From Anaerobacillus alkaliphilus (GTDB lineage: Bacteria; Bacillota; Bacilli; Bacillales; Anaerobacillaceae), in assembly GCF_004116265.1 (NCBI RefSeq), contig NZ_QOUX01000047.1, positions 1 to 64,000 of the forward strand: DNA of 64,000 nt, read 5' to 3'. Shown in pieces: positions 58,808 to 64,000 of this stretch. Numbering within the stretch: the stretch's first letter is position 1; every line of letters begins with the position of its first letter. The position numbers and the translations under genes are program-made. Below the pieces are notes generated by a model. That model searched no databases. It saw nothing but the letters and a program-made list of their open reading frames with translations, and was not told where the DNA came from.

Positions 58808-59380
58808 ATGAATTCTTTTGAGGTAAGAAAACTGCGATTAAGACAAATGATTAGCACTAACCTTTATATAATTGTTGTCCTCTCATTATTTACCGCAGCC
58901 ATTGTTGAGCTGCAACCGACACGTCTACAAGCGTTATCAGCGGTGGTCACTTTTATTGCTACAATTTGTTTTCTTAATTGGCTTGAGTTTAAGGGCATAG
59001 ATCTACGACCCTTTTCTTGGGCGAAAAGGCTAGTAAGTTATGAAAAAGAAAAATTAGGGCCAGAGTGGTATAAACATAAGAGTTCAGAACTGTATTCAAG
59101 AGCTATTCTCATTCCGCTTCTATCACTGCAGTTACTTTTTGACAACCGAAATGAACCATTTTTACCGAATGGACTAGATCCATTTTATTGGTTGACGTTA
59201 GCAGTTGCCATTATTCTAGTGGTAAATCTTCATTTATTTTTTCGTAATCGAAAAATTGACCGTTTATCGACAGCTGAATTACAAGGCTATACCAAAAAAG
59301 AGTTTGGTATAAGTCTAGTTATGGGTCTAGTCATGTTTTTCGTGGTTGCGTCATTTATCATTTTCTTTTTAACATTATAG
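58808..59380 (+). CDS. Multi-pass membrane protein, unknown
   Basis: About 190 aa with five hydrophobic segments (LYIIVVLSLFTAAIVEL, ALSAVVTFIATICFL, ILIPLLSLQLLF, WLTLAVAIILVVNLHLFF, GISLVMGLVMFFVVASFIIFFL). I do not recognise the family. The ATG at 58808 follows GGGGGGCG; an in-frame ATG at 58778 is possible. It is 60 bp before the HEAT-repeat gene and may be cotranscribed with it. Confidence 0.7.
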   Translation: MNSFEVRKLRLRQMISTNLYIIVVLSLFTAAIVELQPTRLQALSAVVTFIATICFLNWLEFKGIDLRPFSWAKRLVSYEKEKLGPEWYKHKSSELYSRAILIPLLSLQLLFDNRNEPFLPNGLDPFYWLTLAVAIILVVNLHLFFRNRKIDRLSTAELQGYTKKEFGISLVMGLVMFFVVASFIIFFLTL

Positions 59381-59442
59381 TATGCATTTTGGTGACTTAT
59401 GGTAAACTATCAAAGACTATGTTACAAAAAGGAGATAGAAAG

Positions 59443-59886
59443 TTGCATACAGAAGACAAAAGTGCAGATGTAAAGGCTAAGTTTAATGAATTAAAAAAAT
59501 CGATTAATCGAACATCGAATTGGCGAGAGCGTTTAGATGCGGTCCAAGAGCTAGGTGAGTTGAAAACAAAAGAAGCAATTGAACTCTTAAAGTATAGTAT
59601 GAATGGAGATTCCGTTTATAAAGTACAGGAAGCCTCTTATCGCATGCTACAAGCATTAGGTGAAGACGTACCGATGCCTAAACGAAAGCAAGGTGAGGTA
59701 ATTAAGGGGACAAATAAAGTCTTACTGAGAATTAAAAAGAGTCTCCCGGCTGATCACTCTTATCAAGACTTCAAAGAAAAAGTCCAAAAGATGAGGTCGG
59801 ATTTATATGATACCTATGAAGGCGAGAAAGGTGCCGACTTTGATAAGTGGTTAGAAGAAACATGGGTCAACTTAGCTACTAAATAG
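59443..59886 (+). CDS. HEAT-repeat domain protein
   Basis: About 147 aa. The central region (WRERLDAVQELGELKTKEAIELLKYSMNGDSVYKVQEASYRMLQALGE) forms a HEAT repeat. The C-terminal half (NKVLLRIKKSLPADHSYQDFKEKVQKMR) resembles small Bacillus proteins loosely annotated as conserved virulence factors; no such role is supported here. The TTG at 59443 has RBS AAAGGAGAT, while the frame extends open to 59389 without an RBS. Confidence 0.75.
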   Translation: MHTEDKSADVKAKFNELKKSINRTSNWRERLDAVQELGELKTKEAIELLKYSMNGDSVYKVQEASYRMLQALGEDVPMPKRKQGEVIKGTNKVLLRIKKSLPADHSYQDFKEKVQKMRSDLYDTYEGEKGADFDKWLEETWVNLATK

Positions 59887-59894
59887 AAAGTGTG

Positions 59895-59922
59895 AAGAAC
59901 ATCTTTAGGGTGTTCTTTTTTT
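59895..59922 (+). terminator. Terminator after HEAT gene
   Basis: AAGAACATC pairs with GGGTGTTCTT, followed by T5. Confidence 0.8.
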
Positions 59923-60030
59923 GTTGTAGTGAAACAAAAAGTCAATTAAGCTAGAATTATAAATTTTTTCCAAATAAATGAAACCTATGTTAATCTGACG
60001 GCATCTTAATTAGTGAGAGGAGGCGAAGGA

Positions 60031-60585
60031 GTGGATCTCGTCGAGCGTTTAAAAAGGAAAGAAGAAGCAGCGGTGATTGAGATGATGAATAAATACGGAG
60101 ATAGTCTCCTTCGTACGGCAATTTTGCTGGTGAAAGATCCTCATCTTGCTGAAGAAATTGTTCAGGATACGTTTGTTATGGCTTATCAAAAAATTTACCA
60201 ACTCCATGATGAGCAGAAGCTGAAGAGCTGGTTGCTGATGATTACAACCAATGGGTGTCGGGCTCGCATGAGAAAGTGGAGTTGGAAGAATATTTTTCTA
60301 CACCAGGAGCAGGAACAAGAAGATCATCTAATTGACGAACATGAACTACTACCGGAAGAGACATTGATTGCTACTTGGAGAGACCAGCAATTGCGTGAAG
60401 CTATTACACTATTACCTTATCATTATCGTGAAGTTATCACGTTGTATTATTTCCAGGAACTGACGGTAAAAGAAATAGCTCTACTCATAAAAGAAAATGA
60501 AAATACGGTTAAAACAAGATTAGCTCGTGCAAGAGCTTTATTGAAAGTGGAACTGACGAAAGGTGGAGTTGGCATTGCAAAGTGA
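60031..60585 (+). CDS. ECF-family RNA polymerase sigma factor
   Basis: A 184-aa sigma-70 family protein with region 2 (YGDSLLRTAILLVKDPHLAEEIVQDTFVMAYQKIYQL) and region 4 (AITLLPYHYREVITLYYFQELTVKEIALLIKENENTVKTRLARARALLK). The GTG at 60031 follows AGAGGAGG; a GTG at 60013 lies before that RBS. It overlaps the anti-sigma gene. An autoregulatory promoter may be TGAAAC (59979-59984) with CGGCAT about 14 bp on, a weak match. Confidence 0.9.
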   Translation: MDLVERLKRKEEAAVIEMMNKYGDSLLRTAILLVKDPHLAEEIVQDTFVMAYQKIYQLHDEQKLKSWLLMITTNGCRARMRKWSWKNIFLHQEQEQEDHLIDEHELLPEETLIATWRDQQLREAITLLPYHYREVITLYYFQELTVKEIALLIKENENTVKTRLARARALLKVELTKGGVGIAK

Positions 60586-60880
60586 GAAAAAATTAGTCAA
60601 GCAAAAGTTAGACACAGAGTTGGCTCATGTTTCCTTTTCTAGTTCTGCAGAAGTTTTACAAAGAACACACCCAAGGAAATTGTCTGAAAAAATACGCCAC
60701 TGGTTAAATAAAGAAATTACCGTACCGCTTGTTCCGATTGGTGTTACTGCAGCTATCTTTTTAAGCGTTAGCTTGTTACCTGCCTTACTAGAGGATGAAA
60801 CGGAACAACCACGTCAGTTAATACAAGTTGGTGGGAATTTTTATTGGAGTGATTTATACGAAGAGGTGAGTAAAAAATGA
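60575..60880 (+). CDS. Probable membrane anti-sigma factor
   Basis: About 101 aa. A charged cytoplasmic N-terminal part (about 1-50) is followed by one membrane segment (VPLVPIGVTAAIFLSVSLLPALL) and a short external tail. The gene overlaps the sigma gene by 11 bp and the next gene by 4 bp. Position and topology indicate an anti-sigma factor; there is no zinc-binding ZAS motif. TTG 60575 is preceded by AAGGTGGAG. Confidence 0.78.
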   Translation: MQSEKKLVKQKLDTELAHVSFSSSAEVLQRTHPRKLSEKIRHWLNKEITVPLVPIGVTAAIFLSVSLLPALLEDETEQPRQLIQVGGNFYWSDLYEEVSKK

Positions 60881-63063
60881 TCAAAATGAAAATGAAACAT
60901 TTGATAGCGGGAGTGCTCGTATTGCTTTCATTTAGCATTGTTTTTGTCTTCGTTCTGCAACCAATTTTACAAGGGAGAGTTATTAGTCATGAAGTATCGC
61001 GAGGGAATGTAGATGGGGCGAAACAACAAATCATCAAGCAAATTGAAAAAGATCGGATTAACTCTTTAAAGCTAATAAAGGATTATATGATTGAAAGACA
61101 CCCAACAGGAAATCGCTATGATGTTTATATTGGTCCATCGATGTCGAGTTGGGGATCTGTCACAGGTGATCGAATATTTACACTTGAGGAAAGTTTGCCT
61201 TACCTACAAATATATCTTGATGAAGCACCAGCTGATGGGTATTTACGGAGAACGGTCGAAATTCTAGTATCATACTATGAAAGTCTTGGTGACTTTGAAC
61301 ATGCACTTAGCGTTTTTGAAAAAGCACTTCAGCGTTTCTCTACGTCTTCGTTTGTTTATCATGAGCTTGAATTAAAGAGAATTGAATTAGCCATTAACTT
61401 GAATCATATTGCAGATGCAGAATTATTCATTGAAGCATTTGAAGGCACTGTAAACGAGGTGTTTACTGATATACCTTTACAGTTGGCGAGGTTAAAAGCA
61501 GAACTTTTCGTTCAAAAAGGAAAGTTAGCGGAAGCAGTCGCTATATTGAGTGTAGCGATTGACGACTATGAAGAGTGGAATGAGTCATTCAAGAAAGAAT
61601 TAAAAATGGAAAACGATCTTCAATCTGAAACAAGCTGGTATCCTTCTTATGAAACAGCAATCATGTATCGCGAACAAGTGGAGCGGTTAATGAATGATAA
61701 CGGCCAGCTTGGTACAGTAGTAGGTAAGGTCATCCGCTCAGATGGTGAACCTTTAAGTAATGTTGGAATTTTCTTGCGTGAAGAGCATGTGACAAATCAA
61801 TCGGTGTCTGAATACGAGCGCTATCAAACCGTGACAAAGCCAGATGGGAGTTTTTCCTTCACCGGTGTTATTCCAGGAAGTTATCAAATACATGTTGGTT
61901 TTATGTTTGATCAAATTGATGGTTGGTCTTGGCCAGTGGAGATGGACGATTGGTTAGATGTAAAAGCAACAGAAACGTTTGAGTACGAAATTGAAATTAC
62001 GCCGCTCATTTCTGTTATTGAGCCGACCAATTATCAAATCATTCGTAATCAGGAGATTACCTTTGCTTGGGAGCCTTTTCCTGGTGCCACAAGCTATACA
62101 CTTCATGGTGGCTTTGAGTTAGACGGTAGCTCAACAGGTTTTCAGGTGATATCTGGTATTAAGGATTCAGAAGTGACTATCTCAGTAGAGGAACTGTATA
62201 GTTTAACTACTGGTATTATGTTTTCAGGAGATAACTGGACGTCAGTGAAACCTGAATCGCTTCTTGGCTTTGCGAATATTGACGGTTTGTTTTCTTGGTC
62301 AGTAAAGGCTTTTAATGAAAGAGGGCAATTGATTGGTCAAAGTAATGGCTACAGGTTACGAGAAGAAACGATGGGGCCGTTGCCATTTTATCATCTAAAA
62401 GCTAGAGAGCTCACAGATGCTGACCAGGTATTTTTAACTGGGAAAATAGAAGAAGCGCTCGAGATGTACAAAGAAAATGTTGAAATAAATCCGCATGATA
62501 TTCATAGTCTGAGAATGGTTGCTAGAATGATCGGCCTAGATCGGAAAAACGAACAGCAAGCATTGCCATACTGGCTAGCACTAGCCGAGCAAAGTCAGTC
62601 ATCTGAATATGCCATAACGTTAGCCCAACTTTATTTTGATCAGGAAAATTGGTCAGAGTTTGAGAAGTGGTACCAACTAGCGGGAGATGTCTCATCTTAT
62701 GCCAAATCAATTTATGCTAGAGCGCTTATGAAACAAGGAAAGCTGGAAGAGTCTAGGGAAAGCTTTCATGAAATCATGGAGGAAGACCGTTCGAACCGAT
62801 TTGTTGGGTTGTTACTAGCAATTGAGATCTACCTAGAAAAAGACTATAACACTGCACAATACTTAGCTGAGAAGTACAAAGAAAGAAGCTACGAAGCGAA
62901 AGATTGGTTAGCGGAAATTCGTAAACTAGAGAAGGAAGTTCCAATTGAGATAGTTACAGAGGAATTAGGAAAGTTTTTTATAGGAGAGAAGGTCGAGGCA
63001 AATGATCTTGCGAAATACCCTGAACTTGCACAGTTTCTAAGGATGTTAGAGCGTGTGAATTAA
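60877..63063 (+). CDS. Membrane-anchored TPR / carboxypeptidase-regulatory-like protein
   Basis: A 728-aa protein with an N-terminal membrane anchor (about 8-30) and a large, presumably extracytoplasmic part. Helical TPR-like repeats (about 105-230, YYESLGDFEHALSVFEKALQRF) are followed by a carboxypeptidase regulatory-like beta-sandwich (about 285-340, GTVVGKVIRSDGEPLSNVGIFLRE ... PDGSFSFTGVIPGSYQI). After another beta-rich segment come more TPRs (about 520-690, GKIEEALEMYKENVEINP). Its start overlaps the anti-sigma stop (ATGA), so it probably belongs to the same signalling unit as a sensor or effector. I know no named homologue. Confidence 0.75.
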   Translation: MIKMKMKHLIAGVLVLLSFSIVFVFVLQPILQGRVISHEVSRGNVDGAKQQIIKQIEKDRINSLKLIKDYMIERHPTGNRYDVYIGPSMSSWGSVTGDRIFTLEESLPYLQIYLDEAPADGYLRRTVEILVSYYESLGDFEHALSVFEKALQRFSTSSFVYHELELKRIELAINLNHIADAELFIEAFEGTVNEVFTDIPLQLARLKAELFVQKGKLAEAVAILSVAIDDYEEWNESFKKELKMENDLQSETSWYPSYETAIMYREQVERLMNDNGQLGTVVGKVIRSDGEPLSNVGIFLREEHVTNQSVSEYERYQTVTKPDGSFSFTGVIPGSYQIHVGFMFDQIDGWSWPVEMDDWLDVKATETFEYEIEITPLISVIEPTNYQIIRNQEITFAWEPFPGATSYTLHGGFELDGSSTGFQVISGIKDSEVTISVEELYSLTTGIMFSGDNWTSVKPESLLGFANIDGLFSWSVKAFNERGQLIGQSNGYRLREETMGPLPFYHLKARELTDADQVFLTGKIEEALEMYKENVEINPHDIHSLRMVARMIGLDRKNEQQALPYWLALAEQSQSSEYAITLAQLYFDQENWSEFEKWYQLAGDVSSYAKSIYARALMKQGKLEESRESFHEIMEEDRSNRFVGLLLAIEIYLEKDYNTAQYLAEKYKERSYEAKDWLAEIRKLEKEVPIEIVTEELGKFFIGEKVEANDLAKYPELAQFLRMLERVN

Positions 63064-63075
63064 TTTTAAAAATCG

Positions 63076-63116
63076 AAAAAGGAACAATCTCATTTTGATG
63101 AGTTTGTTCCTTTTTT
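63076..63116. terminator. Bidirectional terminator
   Basis: AAAAAGGAACAA pairs with TTGTTCCTTTTT, with an inner CTCA/TGAG stem, between the sigma operon and the opposing ABC permease. Confidence 0.9.
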
Positions 63117-63127
63117 ATAAAATCTAT

Positions 63128-63835
63128 TTACCTAGTAACACCTGGTGTCGTAGAAGCATTTTTTAACATACCCCAAATAGGGATAAAGATAAGCACTGTA
63201 ACAGCGATTGTGCTCACAAAAGGTATGACAAATTGGATCTGCCCTGCATTAAAAGAAACAAACGAGTCGATCATCCAATTGCGTGTAGCTGGAATAAAGA
63301 TACTGATGGTTGCTAGTGCGATTGCGATAATTCCTCCAATTAGACCTAGACGATAGAATACAGTACCTAGTAACAACCCAACACTGAATACTAGAGTACA
63401 TAAAACAATGTCAACGAAAAGTAGGTTATACCAAGTGTTTGCTAAAGTAGTCGCATTCACGGTTGTAAGTAATGAAAAAGAAGTGGCACCAATGGTAGTC
63501 GCAATCAATAGTAACAATTTATTAATAATCAAATGAAATAGTGACATCGTGATTGCTAATACTACATTAAAAACGAATGATCCGATCACGTATCTAGTTC
63601 TTGTTAAGCCGAGTTTAATTGAATAAGGAAAAGTAATCTTCGTTTGCAGGAAGCCTGAAATTCCACAAAAAATGTAAGTTGCCATACTGATTGAAACAAT
63701 CATATTAATAGAAAAAGTGTAGGAGATTGCTAGCAAGAATATAGAACTAGCAATGAAGATAGACCAAAAGACGAAAAAGGAAAAACGTTGATCAATGACT
63801 AGATAATATAGAATAGCTCTCATATCTTTAAGCAT
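63128..63835 (-). CDS. ABC transporter permease-like membrane protein
   Basis: A 235-aa protein with six membrane segments, of the ABC-2-like permease type found beside YtrB/YhcG-like ATPases. The soluble content is small. Its start (ATG at 63835) overlaps the end of the upstream ATPase gene by 8 bp, so the two form a transporter. The substrate is unknown. Confidence 0.78.
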   Translation of the reverse strand: MLKDMRAILYYLVIDQRFSFFVFWSIFIASSIFLLAISYTFSINMIVSISMATYIFCGISGFLQTKITFPYSIKLGLTRTRYVIGSFVFNVVLAITMSLFHLIINKLLLLIATTIGATSFSLLTTVNATTLANTWYNLLFVDIVLCTLVFSVGLLLGTVFYRLGLIGGIIAIALATISIFIPATRNWMIDSFVSFNAGQIQFVIPFVSTIAVTVLIFIPIWGMLKNASTTPGVTR

Positions 63836-64000
63836 GTAATTTGCCTCCTTGTGTTTCCTCAGTTAAGTAAACCATTAAATGCTGAATGGTAACGGATTCG
63901 ATAGTTAGACCTAAGCTAATTGCTTCTCGCTTGTCGTATCTTTCCCCAAAGAGTGTTGCAGCCTTTTGTCCAGCAAGCTCAGCCTCATGGATAACCTCTT
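63828..64000 (-). CDS. ABC transporter ATP-binding protein, C-terminal fragment
   Basis: Only the last 56 codons are inside the window, ending in LMVYLTEETQGGKLHA and stop. The fragment has no ABC motifs, but the position before a permease, the 8-bp overlap and the C-terminal helix pattern (YDKREAISLGLTIESVTIQHL) fit the tail of an ATPase subunit. The 5' part lies beyond 64000. Confidence 0.6.
   Translation of the reverse strand, partial: EVIHEAELAGQKAATLFGERYDKREAISLGLTIESVTIQHLMVYLTEETQGGKLHA

Noticed and set aside
59979-60005. ECF-type autoregulatory promoter TGAAAC...CGGCAT
   Set aside because: The -35 is good, but the spacing (14 bp) and the -10 are poor matches to known Bacillus ECF promoters, so it is mentioned only within the sigma entry.

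Overview
The window looks like chromosomal DNA of a low-GC, spore-former-type Bacillaceae. Ribosome binding sites are strong AGGAGG-like sequences, TTG/GTG starts are frequent, Rho-independent terminators are dense, and many families are typical of Bacillus relatives (IDEAL-domain protein, NavBac-type sodium channel, KinA-like kinase, c-di-GMP-I riboswitch). The bacterial sodium channel and two extremely acidic Asp/Ala proteins would fit an alkaliphile or halo-alkaliphile. A probable selenoprotein suggests a selenium-using lineage, perhaps near Anaerobacillus or Alkalihalobacillus; that genus guess is inference only.

Layout. 1-700: the tail of an rRNA operon (23S-5S spacer, 5S rRNA, terminator) and a 175-bp inverted-repeat element. 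689-2200: an Rrf2 regulator, an IDEAL-domain protein and a membrane rhodanese-like protein; the first two have promoters carrying the same operator in the same geometry. 2365-4752: a small protein and two tandem Asp/Ala-repeat proteins. 4838-14700: a LysE exporter, a PAS-GGDEF-EAL protein, a GNAT, a lipoprotein, an LVIVD-repeat secreted protein, a DUF962 protein, a DUF4269 protein and a secreted LRR protein. 14824-17592: a c-di-GMP-I riboswitch in front of a GAF-PAS-GGDEF-EAL protein. 17631-28226: SurA-like lipoprotein, hydroxyacid dehydrogenase, two convergent SLC13 transporters separated by a MITE-like repeat, sodium channel, GDPD, NlpC/P60 and small membrane proteins. 28374-36013: a DUF6176 gene remnant, an ABC-2 exporter, a peroxiredoxin whose peroxidatic Cys codon is TGA followed by a SECIS-like hairpin, an HTH-TPR regulator divergent from an MFS exporter with twin operators, a double GNAT and an Xaa-Pro peptidase. 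36158-42069: MEDS-domain histidine kinase, prolyl hydroxylase, DUF6671 protein and an ABC-F ATPase behind a leader-peptide/terminator attenuator.

42197-42960 is a 15-copy, 52-bp tandem repeat array made of two sequence subfamilies; two more copies with the same period lie at about 25545-25643. 43821-57327 is a twelve-gene co-directional cluster: M81 peptidase, N-succinylamino-acid racemase-like enzyme, complete oligopeptide ABC importer, RpiR regulator, beta-lactamase-fold hydrolase, GNAT, M20 hydrolase and DppA D-aminopeptidase. Together these could import D-residue peptides, hydrolyse them and convert the D-amino acids irreversibly to L-amino acids through N-succinyl intermediates.

57463-64000 carries an M20 peptidase, a membrane protein, a HEAT protein, an ECF sigma/anti-sigma/TPR-receptor operon and an ABC exporter cut by the window edge. 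The strongest leads are the selenocysteine peroxiredoxin, the D-to-L amino acid cluster, the 52-bp array and the Asp/Ala protein pair.
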